64,000 nt of DNA from Synechococcus sp. BIOS-U3-1 (GCF_014279975.1 NZ_CP047936.1:1550001-1614000), one strand, 5' to 3'. Positions 52,954 through 61,437 are shown, numbered from the stretch's first letter. Program-made: numbers and translations. Notes: generated by a model not told the origin, from the letters alone.

Positions 52954-52987
52954 CCAATCCAGTGGATAGGGATACCCACTGGATTGG
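52954..52987. repeat. Perfect 12-bp inverted repeat (hairpin)
   Basis: CCAATCCAGTGG and CCACTGGATTGG flank a 10-base loop (atagggatac). There is no T run on either side, so it is not a standard terminator. It lies about 95 bases after the Yfr1-like gene. Confidence 0.6.
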
Positions 52988-53593
52988 AGAGCGTTTCAGG
53001 CGTTGACGTTGATCCACTTGATCATTCCATTCAGCCGCCGTTACAGACACGCATGCGTTCAATCGACCAGGCTGCTGAATGCGAGCTTGGCCTTCCAAAG
53101 CAGCTGAGCTGAGCTAGGCAAGCCATACCCAAGGGAATCAGAGTGATCGCAATCACAATCAGTGCCACCCCCGTTCCAGGTGAGTGGATGTTTGCTTGAA
53201 AAAAAGGCTTGTTTCCCATACAGACCATTCAAGCAAGATCCGGGAGTCGGTGAATGGACTGAAACTCTGCTGCTACAAATGAGTTTTGATCCAAAAAAAC
53301 CTCACGAAGAGGAGCGTTTTGAGATGTCTTCAAATTTTTATCTTAAACATGCTCTCCTTTGCGATCAGAAGGATGGAGGGCTTCAACCTTGAAGCATCAG
53401 TTCACTTGCCTTCAGATTTGTTATCAGCGGTCTGATTCATGTGACATTCAGCTTAAGTACAGCTGATGGTGATTCGTCGACTGAGCGCTCACTGAAAGTC
53501 CAACAAAAGCAAAGGATTGAGAGAACGGTTACCACTCTCACTCCTGACATCCATCTCGATGTTCAGGCCGGCCATCCCATCAATGCTGGGCGA
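52988..53593. other. Intergenic, weak ORFs only
   Basis: About 600 bases. A minus-strand frame at 53031-53228 has one helix (GVALIVIAITLIPLGMACL), and a plus-strand frame at 53162-53392 is charged; neither has family or start support. The left end may contain a small membrane protein gene. Confidence 0.3.
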
Positions 53594-53767
53594 CTAACCT
53601 CCACAGGTGCAGCCACAGGCACCAGCCGCGTCGTGACAAGGCTCCTGGTTCGGGTGACCATTAGCGCAGGCATCTGAGCAAAAACTTTGCCCATTTTTGC
53701 GAACAACAGACGAACCGTCAGCTTCACAGCTGCAGCTTGGGCATGCACATTTCAAAGAAGTAGTCAT
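53594..53767 (-). CDS. bmtA: Bacterial metallothionein
   Basis: 57 residues from ATG 53767. The Cys layout is that of SmtA/BmtA: KCACPSCSCE at the N-terminus, a central FCSDACANGH with its His, and a C-terminal CGCTC. Ten Cys and two His are available for a four-metal cluster plus zinc finger. Cytosolic zinc storage and buffering is the family role. A Zur-like box lies 91 bases upstream; in marine Synechococcus Zur is reported to activate bmtA. Confidence 0.88.
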   Translation of the reverse strand: MTTSLKCACPSCSCEADGSSVVRKNGQSFCSDACANGHPNQEPCHDAAGACGCTCGG

Positions 53768-53857
53768 AATCCAACTTTTGCATCTGAGATAGGTCTAGCA
53801 GCAGATGGAGATTAAACGACTTAAAAACAACTGAGAGTCATGCAATTGAACAAAAAA

Positions 53858-53872
53858 TGAAAATGATAATCG
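53858..53872. promoter_or_regulatory. Zur-like box upstream of bmtA
   Basis: tgaaaatgataatcg matches the znuA box at 13 of 15 positions. The following bases extend it with a second half-site (tgataatcgttttatca at 53864-53880), so two dimers could bind. The distance to the gene (91 bases before the start) would suit activation better than blocking. Confidence 0.55.
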
Positions 53873-53947
53873 TTTTATCAGGCAAATCCGAGTTGCGTTA
53901 TCATAATTCCTCTGAATGCTTATGTTGTTGCTTACCACGCAGTCTGA

Positions 53948-54154
53948 TTAGGCACCATCCAAAAGCTCACACAAATGCTCAGGGTTGGGCGTTTCATAAC
54001 TCCAAGCGGCGTTGGGAATGAGCTTGCGCACATCCCAGTAGCGAGCATTGCCCTTCCAGCCGCAAAGAGTGGTGTGGTTTGATTCGCGGAAGAACTCCTG
54101 ACGGATTGCAGAGCGTGGGAAGTACGGAACTGTTGCATCTAGAACCGCTTTCAT
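53948..54154 (-). CDS. DUF427 protein, short form
   Basis: 68 residues. The DUF427 core is visible: EFFRESNHTTLCGWKGNARY, then NAAWSYETPNPE. The usual N-terminal strand and the C-terminal VAFW segment are missing or altered; a -1 frame at the end gives ICVSFW, which may be the shifted remainder. Function unknown. Confidence 0.6.
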   Translation of the reverse strand: MKAVLDATVPYFPRSAIRQEFFRESNHTTLCGWKGNARYWDVRKLIPNAAWSYETPNPEHLCELLDGA

Positions 54155-54321
54155 ACCTCATCCAGACCGTGGACAAGACCACAAATTATCGACTTCGTCG
54201 GTGCATAGCGTGCATACAATAAAAATGGCAGAACCACTGCACTTCAGTCAGGCATGAGCATCAGCCATTGATCACAGCGACCAAATCACAACAGCAGAAT
54301 GGCCAGAAATAAATGTCTCCA

Positions 54322-54849
54322 ATGCGCCTTCTTGCCTCTCTGCTTTCCCTGTGCGTCGCCCTGCTGCTGCCAGGCAAGCTTCAAGCCAGTTCTCTAGAGA
54401 TTGATATCCACACCATCTCTAAGGACGGAGTCGGTGAATCGATCGGAACGATTGTTGCTAGCGACAGCACAAACGGGCTTGTGATCGCACCATCCCTCAA
54501 CAACCTGAGCGAAGGCGAGCATGGTTTTCATCTACATGCCGGCACGTCCTGCCAAGCGGCTCTCAATGATGAAAAGGTCAGCATCCCTGGGCTCGCGGCC
54601 AAGGGACACTGGGATCCAGAGAACACCAACACGCACAGCGGTCCGTTCGGCGATGGACATCGTGGTGATCTCAGCCGTTTGGTTGTGAATGCCGACGGCA
54701 CCACCACGACGGAAGTTGTAGCTCCGCGGTTGAGCACAGCTGATTTGCGCGGGCGGGCTCTGATCGTGCATGCCGGTGGAGACACGTACAGCGACAATCC
54801 TCCACTCGGCGGCGGCGGTGAACGCATCGCATGCGGTATCGCAGGCTGA
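54322..54849 (+). CDS. sodC: Cu/Zn superoxide dismutase, exported
   Basis: About 175 residues from ATG 54322 (54313 also possible), with a signal peptide (LLASLLSLCVALLLPGKLQA). Metal ligands: HGFHLHAG (Cu), GHWDP and later Asp in RGDLSRL (Cu/Zn bridge and Zn), and the last Cu ligand in LIVHAGGD. The disulfide pair is TSCQ and ACGIAG. It detoxifies superoxide in the periplasm and needs zinc and copper, fitting the metal theme next to bmtA. Confidence 0.93.
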   Translation: MRLLASLLSLCVALLLPGKLQASSLEIDIHTISKDGVGESIGTIVASDSTNGLVIAPSLNNLSEGEHGFHLHAGTSCQAALNDEKVSIPGLAAKGHWDPENTNTHSGPFGDGHRGDLSRLVVNADGTTTTEVVAPRLSTADLRGRALIVHAGGDTYSDNPPLGGGGERIACGIAG

Positions 54850-54864
54850 CCGGTGGACGTTATT

Positions 54865-55389
54865 TCAGAAACTGCTCTGGTTCTGGCCTGCGAAACGCCC
54901 TTGATAGCTCTCTTCGCCATCGAGGGTCTGGAAAATGAACTGACAAATCGCTGTTCCAGGATGGACGGCGAGAGGCGCTGGACCGAAATTGCTCATCTCC
55001 AGCACCTGCTGGCTGTCGATGCCCGGACCCATGAAAGGAGCACTGATGTGCACCATCAGTCCCAAACGAGCAAAGCGACTACGGCCCTCAAGCCATCCGC
55101 AAAGACCAGGGGCGAGCGTCAAACGCTCTTCGGTGATCCCCAAGATGGTTTCACCAGGCATGATCAGGATGTGCTCTCCCTCTGAGAGGTCGACCTTGTC
55201 GGTAAACGAGCGGTAGTCGGTGTGTTCATTCACATCGACAATTTCGTGCACTTTGCGAAAGACCCGGAAACTGCAGGCAAGCGTGAGGTCCACCGATGCA
55301 GGGCCCACATTCTCTGGAATGAAAGGAGTGATTGTGATGGTGCCACCGTCGATTGCCCGCAGGATGGCCTGACGCCCTAGAACCGCCAT
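54865..55389 (-). CDS. dcd: dCTP deaminase
   Basis: 174 residues. Family motifs: ENVGPASVDLTLA near the start, MPGETILGITEE, GWLEGRSRFARLGLMVH (catalytic Ser-Arg and Glu region), and EMSNFGPAPLAVHPG. It converts dCTP to dUTP for thymidylate synthesis. Converges on sodC with 15 bases between the stops. Confidence 0.9.
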   Translation of the reverse strand: MAVLGRQAILRAIDGGTITITPFIPENVGPASVDLTLACSFRVFRKVHEIVDVNEHTDYRSFTDKVDLSEGEHILIMPGETILGITEERLTLAPGLCGWLEGRSRFARLGLMVHISAPFMGPGIDSQQVLEMSNFGPAPLAVHPGTAICQFIFQTLDGEESYQGRFAGQNQSSF

Positions 55390-55460
55390 GACAAGGATGA
55401 ATGGCTATTCAGACTATGGAAAACTGACCAAGAGGGCCAGTAGAACAGACGAAAATTCTG

Positions 55461-55799
55461 TCAGCCAAATGTGCTTCCGTTCCAACCGAAGGAACTAGCA
55501 GGAACATCCTCGAAGTGGACATAGACCCTGTCGGCAGGAATCCCCATTCGAGCCTTAATCAGCTCACAGAGTGACGCCGTCATTGCAGAAGGACGCAGGG
55601 CCCCAATTGACTTGACCTCAACGAATGCGGCAGGAGCGGAGCTGCCAGCAAAGGTCATCGGTACATCGGTCTCGAGGAGTGTCATCACATAATCCTCAGG
55701 TTTACCGGTCTGCTCGGCCAGGTTGGCGGACAACTCGAGCAGCAGCTCGTCGGGATGATCGACAGAAGCAAGCGAAGTGCGCAAATTAATTAGAGGCAT
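55461..55799 (-). CDS. MIF-like tautomerase
   Basis: 112 residues of the macrophage migration inhibitory factor family. After Met removal the N-terminal Pro (PLINLRTSL) is the catalytic base; KSIGALRPS and VYVHFEDVPASSFGWNG complete the trimer-type fold. Related marine cyanobacterial enzymes have phenylpyruvate tautomerase activity. The Cys thiol-oxidoreductase motif of vertebrate MIF is absent. Confidence 0.88.
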   Translation of the reverse strand: MPLINLRTSLASVDHPDELLLELSANLAEQTGKPEDYVMTLLETDVPMTFAGSSAPAAFVEVKSIGALRPSAMTASLCELIKARMGIPADRVYVHFEDVPASSFGWNGSTFG

Positions 55800-55834
55800 A
55801 GTGTTGTTTTTAGGAATGAATCAGCCTGAATCGC

Positions 55835-56080
55835 TTAGCCCTGCTGAGACTCTCGAAAGGCCTGAAGCTTGTCGATGTCTTTTTCCTGATCAATCGCGTA
55901 ATCAGTCAGGATCAAAGCCTTCCCGATCGTGCCAAGGGCGTACTCGATCCGTTCGAGGTTCACACGCCCATGCTGATCTGCACGAGCAGCACGAATCACA
56001 GAAGGAGTGAGCTGGTCGGCCAAATGCTCGATTGCTTCCGCAATGGAGCTGGCTTGGATGAGGGGGTCGATGGAGCCCAC
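55835..56080 (-). CDS. Small helical protein, 81 aa
   Basis: 81 residues, mainly helical (PLIQASSIAEAIEHLADQLT; LERIEYALGTIGKALILTD), no Cys. Upstream of the MIF gene by 35 bases and probably in one transcript. No family recognised. Confidence 0.55.
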   Translation of the reverse strand: MGSIDPLIQASSIAEAIEHLADQLTPSVIRAARADQHGRVNLERIEYALGTIGKALILTDYAIDQEKDIDKLQAFRESQQG

Positions 56081-56151
56081 GGGTCAAGACAGATGTGGTT
56101 CTCAACCGATGATGCCAACAGCACACAGCAAAGAACCATTGCTCTGATGGT

Positions 56152-56421
56152 TCAGCGTCTGCGCCAACGATTCCAAACCCTTCGTTGCCAGGGGGTCACA
56201 TCTTTAGGAGGAACGGGCTCACCACGTTGCGTTTGCTCGAATTGATCGATTTCCTGACGGAGTTGCTTCAGCACAGGAATCAACAGAACCGCTGCAATCA
56301 AGCCGACGACAAGCAAAACCGGTAGAAGCGTCACTAACCAAACCGTCACGATGATCAGAGCAGCAAAGCTGATCAACTGTTGAAGCCAGGGTGGGCGACT
56401 ACGCCCGGGCAGTTGCTTCAT
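56152..56421 (-). CDS. Two-helix membrane protein, 89 aa
   Basis: 89 residues: two joined hydrophobic stretches (FAALIIVTVWLVTLLPVLLV; LIAAVLLIPVL), then a Gln/Arg-rich cytosolic tail ending in RRR. No family recognised. Confidence 0.55.
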   Translation of the reverse strand: MKQLPGRSRPPWLQQLISFAALIIVTVWLVTLLPVLLVVGLIAAVLLIPVLKQLRQEIDQFEQTQRGEPVPPKDVTPWQRRVWNRWRRR

Positions 56422-56494
56422 GCGCTGCAGAGCGAAGTGATCAACCTGCCAAGGAGAACACAGGATCAGGTCTCAAAACAAGAGAGCTTTTCAC

Positions 56495-56710
56495 TCAGCT
56501 GTATTCCCCGGGGGGCTGACGCTTGGACACCGTGACGCGACCCACCTTTTGACCAGAAAAGCGCAGAAGTTCATCACCAGCGAATTCATACCCAAGACCG
56601 GCAGCAATCTTGGCCACATCATCAGCAGTCGAGGAAGCAAGCACAGCCTCTTTCAAGGCCAGGTCGTTCTGCATCAGAACCAGAAACGCCTTGAGCTGAT
56701 CAAGAGCCAT
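56495..56710 (-). CDS. Nif11-domain protein
   Basis: About 71 residues from ATG 56710 (MALDQLKAFLVLMQNDLALK). The Nif11 pattern (F-x3-xQ-D-x-L, then IAAGLGYEFAGDEL) is present. In marine picocyanobacteria such domains are leaders of lanthipeptides (prochlorosins), but here there is no Gly-Gly site and no Cys-rich core, and no LanM-type gene in the window. It may be a stand-alone Nif11 protein. Confidence 0.72.
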   Translation of the reverse strand: MALDQLKAFLVLMQNDLALKEAVLASSTADDVAKIAAGLGYEFAGDELLRFSGQKVGRVTVSKRQPPGEYS

Positions 56711-56857
56711 GGGCAAAAGCAACGGAGCTGATCATCGCCTGCTGAGGCCTCAATCAGACACGGAACAGCATCAAGGCTCAATGTTCAAGCTGAATGTGAT
56801 GTTTTTTGCATCAACAACGCAAAGATTAATTTAGATTGAACAAAATTTACAAGTTTA

Positions 56858-57244
56858 ATGAAGCTCAGCCTACCTTCACTGCAAGAGTTAAAAAAGAAGC
56901 TCGAAGAAGGATTGCTGAGCAATAAAACGTATATCGCGACATTACTCATTTTCAACATTCTCTACATTCTTCCAAAATTCACTGCAGCATCGGATCCATC
57001 AAGCATCCTGATTGCAACAATTCCCCCAGCATTTATTATTTCAGTAGTAATAACATTTGCAAGGGACCGATACATCAAAAATACCCTTGTACGCAGATTA
57101 ATGGAAGATTCATACATCCCATCTGTTTACAAGAGCGACATCGACCTCAGAGCCCTCGACAATTCGACACCCTTAAAAAAGGAAAGAGCTCAGACCAGGC
57201 AATGGATTGAGATTAATATCCTCGATCGAATCAGCAGCAAATAA
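56858..57244 (+). CDS. Membrane protein, 128 aa
   Basis: 128 residues: a charged N-terminal helix (LQELKKKLEEGLL), two membrane helices (YIATLLIFNILYILPKF; ILIATIPPAFIISVVITF) and a soluble basic C-terminus. AT-richer than its neighbours, possibly acquired. No family recognised. Confidence 0.55.
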   Translation: MKLSLPSLQELKKKLEEGLLSNKTYIATLLIFNILYILPKFTAASDPSSILIATIPPAFIISVVITFARDRYIKNTLVRRLMEDSYIPSVYKSDIDLRALDNSTPLKKERAQTRQWIEINILDRISSK

Positions 57245-57524
57245 AGATCAGCCGTATGAAACACTTGGCGTTACAAAAATGACCAAAAGAAGATCGACAG
57301 TTCTATGTCAATATCAAAAGCTCGGTTTTGACTAGCGACGAAGCAATACCAACAACAAGCCAGAAATTTAATTTCCACAAACATATGTAAATGACCACCC
57401 GACCCTACCCAATCAGCAAAGCGACCTGATTCAGCATTGATTCAGCAGCTGAGAAGGGTGTTAATGATTAAGGAAGTCACCATATGAGACGGCCAAAGAG
57501 CCATAAATCTGCTAAGGATGAATA
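57245..57524. other. Intergenic, no feature recognised
   Basis: About 280 AT-rich bases between two plus-strand genes. No frame, hairpin or operator stood out. Confidence 0.3.
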
Positions 57525-57734
57525 ATGATCACCAACCGTTCAATGCTCCAGGGTCGATACGAGCACAAAGGCATGGCCTATGTCATCAAGGAAATGACTG
57601 GTGGTCCTGGATATCTTGTGCTTGGCTCACCTAAGGGTCACCTCAAACAATTGGGCAGAGAATACCCATCACTAAAAGCTGCCGATGCTGCTGCACGACG
57701 TGCCATTGACCAGATGCTTGCAGAAGACCAATAA
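57525..57734 (+). CDS. Small basic protein, 69 aa
   Basis: 69 residues (MITNRSMLQGRYEHKGMAYV start), beta then helical (YPSLKAADAAARRAIDQMLA). A terminator hairpin begins directly after the stop codon. No family recognised. Confidence 0.6.
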   Translation: MITNRSMLQGRYEHKGMAYVIKEMTGGPGYLVLGSPKGHLKQLGREYPSLKAADAAARRAIDQMLAEDQ

Positions 57735-57762
57735 AAAGCCCTCTCATAAGGAGGGCTTTCGA
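57735..57762 (+). terminator. Terminator of the 69-aa gene
   Basis: AAAGCCCTC and GAGGGCTTT with a short ATAAG-type loop. Only a short T run follows. Confidence 0.65.
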
Positions 57763-57849
57763 TGCAGGTGGGCTTACATATAGTAGAAATACTTAGACCT
57801 GATCTGTGGCTGTCCTGGCGAATGAAGGATTAACAGATTGAACTTCTGA

Positions 57850-58326
57850 TCACACCCAGGCACGGAGAAGCTGAGGGAATCGATCGCGGTAGAGCTTGGA
57901 CAGACTCAGTGAACCTGAGCCGGCAATCGCGAGGACCAGAAAAATGAACAGATAAAGCGCTGAAGTCTCGTACTCGTAATTGTGAGCTTCTACAACTGCA
58001 AAGGGAGCGCCTTGAAGACCCGTATCCTGAAAGTGAAAGGCCATAGCAAACAGCATGGTTGACAATAAACCAATCACTGCAGGGCGGGTCGCGATCCCAA
58101 AGATGAGAACAATCGATCCTATGATTTGGGTATAAGCAGCTAGATAGGTCCAGAGGACATGGTCAAAGGGGAGAAAAGAAAAATACTGATCAATAATAAA
58201 TGAGGTGAATCCGGCAGGATCTTGCAATTTCTCAAAACCATGATGGATGATGAGAACACCAGCTGAAACACGCAGAATCAGTAAGCACAAGTCAGAAGAA
58301 AATTGATTCGACGTTTCTTCACTCAT
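57850..58326 (-). CDS. DoxX-family membrane protein
   Basis: About 158 residues from ATG 58326 (MSEETSNQF). Four helices and the DoxX motif line: LRVSAGVLIIHHGFEKLQDP, then LAAYTQIIGSIVLIFGIATR. DoxX proteins associate with quinone or redox and stress systems; the exact role is unknown. Confidence 0.82.
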   Translation of the reverse strand: MSEETSNQFSSDLCLLILRVSAGVLIIHHGFEKLQDPAGFTSFIIDQYFSFLPFDHVLWTYLAAYTQIIGSIVLIFGIATRPAVIGLLSTMLFAMAFHFQDTGLQGAPFAVVEAHNYEYETSALYLFIFLVLAIAGSGSLSLSKLYRDRFPQLLRAWV

Positions 58327-58698
58327 GACTTTTGGCAAACAAAAACTAGATGACTCTACACCTGATCAAAGCTTGCCTGTCGTGCATGAAAGCGATAAGG
58401 CAAGCACTCTAAATCAGTTGCGCTGGTGAAACCATCCCTAGTCCTCACCAGCCCAACCTGGCTGATTCGAGTTGAATGAAGGAGTCTCCATCAATCAAAT
58501 CAAACCAATTGCGGATCAGCAATCGGCAAGACAATGCTCGGACAAGCTCATCAATCAGCCTGAAATGAATGAGACCACATCAGGTGTCGCCCGTTGCTGA
58601 ACCCATGTAGCAAAACGCTTGCAGGGAAGAGACGATCAAAGAACTAGAGAATCCACGCCAAAACCGACTACTGATAGCATCAATCAACACACCGCCAC
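58327..58698. other. Divergent intergenic region, no gene
   Basis: About 370 bases upstream of both the DoxX gene and the next small gene. No convincing ORF, operator or RNA structure was recognised. Confidence 0.3.
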
Positions 58699-58923
58699 AT
58701 GCCTGAACGAACGCCAATTCCAGTCGCTGATCAATACAAGCCGCAGCGGCTAGCCAAAGAAGGTGTTCCAACCCTCCATACAACTTCTTCTCAAGGAATT
58801 ATTCATAACACCCACCACATCAACATTCAACGTGTCAATGGAATTCGACAGTTTGTGGCTGCATCAGCTCTCTTAGATGACTTCCTGCTGGAAAAGGCAA
58901 GTCCTGCAGCTTGTCCTAGCTGA
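58699..58923 (+). CDS. Small hypothetical protein, 74 aa
   Basis: 74 residues (MPERTPIPVADQYKPQRLAK start), His-rich middle (IIHNTHHINIQ), soluble. Followed 31 bases later by another small gene. No family recognised. Confidence 0.45.
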   Translation: MPERTPIPVADQYKPQRLAKEGVPTLHTTSSQGIIHNTHHINIQRVNGIRQFVAASALLDDFLLEKASPAACPS

Positions 58924-58954
58924 CTTTTGATACAATAAACAGATTGTGTGAGTA

Positions 58955-59158
58955 ATGACTGTGGAAAGACTCTATGGCGAAGACAAAAAAAAGGCCCTTT
59001 CAATCTTCTATGACAATTTCTGCGAGGAAATTGACCAACTTTTTTTTAATAAATTCCAGGAGCTATCAGACTTAAATGTAGGCGAAGGTGAAACAACCAG
59101 GATTGTTGGACGTCTTCTGAATGCGAAAACTAATGTGATGGATCAGATCAAAGGTTGA
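58955..59158 (+). CDS. Small helical protein, 67 aa
   Basis: 67 residues (MTVERLYGEDKKKALSIFYD start), acidic and helical with one Cys. AT-richer than average. No family recognised. Confidence 0.45.
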   Translation: MTVERLYGEDKKKALSIFYDNFCEEIDQLFFNKFQELSDLNVGEGETTRIVGRLLNAKTNVMDQIKG

Positions 59159-59307
59159 TTGCTCAGAACGTTGGAAGTTTGTAGAAGCCAAGAGATCAAC
59201 GCCTTAATCTAAGAATCAACAAACCGTTCTGATCGTTATGGAGAGTCGAAGCGATACAAACGGCACAGAGAAAAACGCTAAATTGTGTGAGATTCTCATC
59301 TGAAAGC

Positions 59308-59466
59308 ATGGAGACTCAAAAGCAAGATCATCCATCATCTATTTGGGCTTGGTTGCTCCAACCACTCGACAAACTGAAAAGGCGAGTTGCAGTGGTTCCC
59401 TCCGTCAATGACACCGTGAGTGCAATGAAGGAGATTGGTGTGGACTTAACCAACGATGAAAAGTAA
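59308..59466 (+). CDS. Small protein, 52 aa
   Basis: 52 residues from ATG 59308: METQKQDHPSSIWAWLLQPL, then a basic segment and an acidic tail. Reads as coding; soluble or peripheral. No family recognised. Confidence 0.45.
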   Translation: METQKQDHPSSIWAWLLQPLDKLKRRVAVVPSVNDTVSAMKEIGVDLTNDEK

Positions 59467-59515
59467 GGCTTGAACACTGAGCACACTGCTCATTCATTGA
59501 AATGTGGAGATTGGC

Positions 59516-59998
59516 ATGCCATCGAGACCCCGCGATCGTGTTGGCGAGATCTATGGGAGGTTGACTGTTGTTCGCGCTTCTGAACGCCGTACCAAAAGTG
59601 GTAATGCTTATTGGTGGTGCCAGTGCAGCTGTGGCAGGGAAAGGGAAGTACCAGGAGACAAGCTTTCGACCAACACAGCTCGCAAAAAGCCGGTGGTTAC
59701 AGCTTGTCTGGTCTGTTCCAGGGAACTGCAAGTCGAGGGGGTCTGCACCAAGAACGATCGTGAAGAGCGACAAAGACGAGACAATGCAGAGCGTCAACGC
59801 AAAGCGTTAATGGGTCAAGTACCGGACAGTTGGCTACGACTTCCACTGACCGATGCCCATGCTCGAGAACTAGGGCAGGTCCTGTTTTTCCGTGGAACGT
59901 ATTGCCTGAGGGGTCATCTGGCCCCTTATCGCATCAATGGTGGTTGTCTGGCTTGTTCCGGCCAGAAACACTCTGCCCACGAATCCCTAATGCCATAG
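59516..59998 (+). CDS. Zinc-finger protein related to phage HNH/AP2-type regulators
   Basis: About 160 residues from ATG 59516. The opening GEIYGRLTVVRASERRTKSG and WWCQCSCG resemble the N-terminal zinc knuckle of phage HNH/AP2-type DNA-binding proteins. Further Cys pairs follow (ACLVCSRE; YCLRGH ... GGCLACSG), giving two more treble-clef sites. No HNH catalytic motif is seen, so a DNA-binding or decayed phage function is suggested. Confidence 0.6.
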   Translation: MPSRPRDRVGEIYGRLTVVRASERRTKSGNAYWWCQCSCGREREVPGDKLSTNTARKKPVVTACLVCSRELQVEGVCTKNDREERQRRDNAERQRKALMGQVPDSWLRLPLTDAHARELGQVLFFRGTYCLRGHLAPYRINGGCLACSGQKHSAHESLMP

Positions 59999-60093
59999 GT
60001 GCGCGGCTTGTCAGAGGATCAAGACTTGGCCTGATTGAAGACCTGACTCGCTCACTCCCTCTGGCTACCAAACCATCAAGGCATTCAACGACG

Positions 60094-60291
60094 ATGACGA
60101 GATTTGTGCTGAGAAACGGTGACGTATTCGATTCACACAGAGATCCCTCTAATTTCGACACCTTTTGCTATGGACAAAATGGAGCTGAACAGACTTGTCA
60201 TCTGCTCTCGTTCCAATCAGAAATCGCTTTCTTAATGGTGTTGGGTGATGACCTCAACCTCCGTTATGAGCCTATTCAAAGCCAAGGCTGA
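60094..60291 (+). CDS. Small hypothetical protein, 65 aa
   Basis: 65 residues from ATG 60094: MTRFVLRNGDVFDSHRDPSN, then a Cys-containing beta-rich part. The frame upstream overlaps the zinc-finger gene and is not used. No family recognised. Confidence 0.45.
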   Translation: MTRFVLRNGDVFDSHRDPSNFDTFCYGQNGAEQTCHLLSFQSEIAFLMVLGDDLNLRYEPIQSQG

Positions 60292-60381
60292 AGGGGTCAT
60301 CGACCCTTCATTGATGACAACTCTGTGTCGTCGTAAGACGCGAGTTGTGCATCAAGAAGGAAGACTCGCTAGAAAGCAGCG

Positions 60382-60522
60382 ATGAAAGACATCAGCAAAA
60401 GGCGAGCACTTGAAGCTCTGATCGAGAAAGCAGCCGAAAACCTCAACCTCAGCGAAGAGGAATCAAAGGCATTAATCGCCCCAATTTCTGAGCAGTTCAG
60501 GCGACTCGAAGCCGATAACTGA
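60382..60522 (+). CDS. Small helical protein, 46 aa
   Basis: 46 residues, starting MKDISKRRALEALIEKAAEN, two short acidic helices resembling a helical bundle. Its stop is one base from the stop of the convergent 55-residue gene. Confidence 0.45.
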   Translation: MKDISKRRALEALIEKAAENLNLSEEESKALIAPISEQFRRLEADN

Positions 60523-60523
60523 T

Positions 60524-60691
60524 TCAGTGAAAGCGCTTTTGCTCGAGCTCACGCAAAGATTCATACGCAGCCCAGAGCCCTTCTGTAACGGTGCAACTGC
60601 GGCCCTGATCGCAGACTCTGTACTGACCACCTCCGAGAGCATCAATTGTGGATCCCTTTGATGTCAGGCAGATGCGACTTGAATGAGCCAT
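60524..60691 (-). CDS. Small protein, 55 aa
   Basis: 55 residues from ATG 60691: MAHSSRICLTSKGSTIDALG then QYRVCDQGRSC and a C-terminal helix. Three Cys. Convergent with the 46-residue gene. No family recognised. Confidence 0.5.
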   Translation of the reverse strand: MAHSSRICLTSKGSTIDALGGGQYRVCDQGRSCTVTEGLWAAYESLRELEQKRFH

Positions 60692-60852
60692 TGAGATTCT
60701 GCTTCGCTCCTATAGGTCTACAACTGCAAAATTCCGCCTTTCAATCAAATGTTAATGATCTAAATTATTTTCTCTAATGAATATCAAGGTTAAGACTCTA
60801 AGCGAATTGGCCATTGAGTGCCGTGAATCTAGAGAACGGCCATGGTTGACTT

Positions 60853-61035
60853 CTAAAAAAACGTCTTACCGGCAATCCAAGCATCAAAGGGCGCAGTAGC
60901 AGCCTCAGATAAGGCCAGATAGCAAGTCGTGACGATACCAGTCAACGCGATACCAACCCCAGTCACAATCAGCGAATCGTAAAGTTTCTGGGCGGCCCTT
61001 GTCTCAGGACTTGGGAAGACGCGACGACGAGCCAT
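60853..61035 (-). CDS. Single-pass membrane protein, 60 aa
   Basis: 60 residues: a basic N-terminus (MARRRVFPSPETRAAQKLYD), one helix (LIVTGVGIALTGIVTTCYLAL) and a short tail. Similar small membrane proteins accompany thylakoid complexes, but no match is recognised. Confidence 0.55.
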   Translation of the reverse strand: MARRRVFPSPETRAAQKLYDSLIVTGVGIALTGIVTTCYLALSEAATAPFDAWIAGKTFF

Positions 61036-61287
61036 ACCTACTCCTGCATATGATTAGTCTGGCCTCTCAACACAGGAAAGAGCAACAACAAGAAGCAAAG
61101 ATTTGCAAGTCACTACCATGTAACTTTCGCTTCACGTTGTAAAGATCACGTTACGAATAAGGATGTACAACGATCACGAACAAGACCAGCATCATCGTCG
61201 CAGGAGAATTAACAAAGACCTCAGAATCGAGTGCCTTGACAATCATGTGGTCTGCTTCTCAATAGTGATGCCCTTTGTGACTCAGTG

Positions 61288-61437
61288 ATGACGGATCGAA
61301 GACTGACGATTCTTCTGCAAGAAGCGGAAGAGCATCTGCTCAGACAGAGCTGCCGCAGTCGTTACGAGAGATCAGTTGTGAGACTTCCTGACAGCAGGAG
61401 AAACATCTGGCTCAAAGATGACAAACGCGCAGCCTGA
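61288..61437 (+). CDS. Small basic protein, 49 aa
   Basis: 49 residues from ATG 61288 (MTDRRLTILLQEAEEHLLRQ start), basic and helical. A frame from 61418 (67 aa) starts at its end and is weaker. No family recognised. Confidence 0.4.
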   Translation: MTDRRLTILLQEAEEHLLRQSCRSRYERSVVRLPDSRRNIWLKDDKRAA

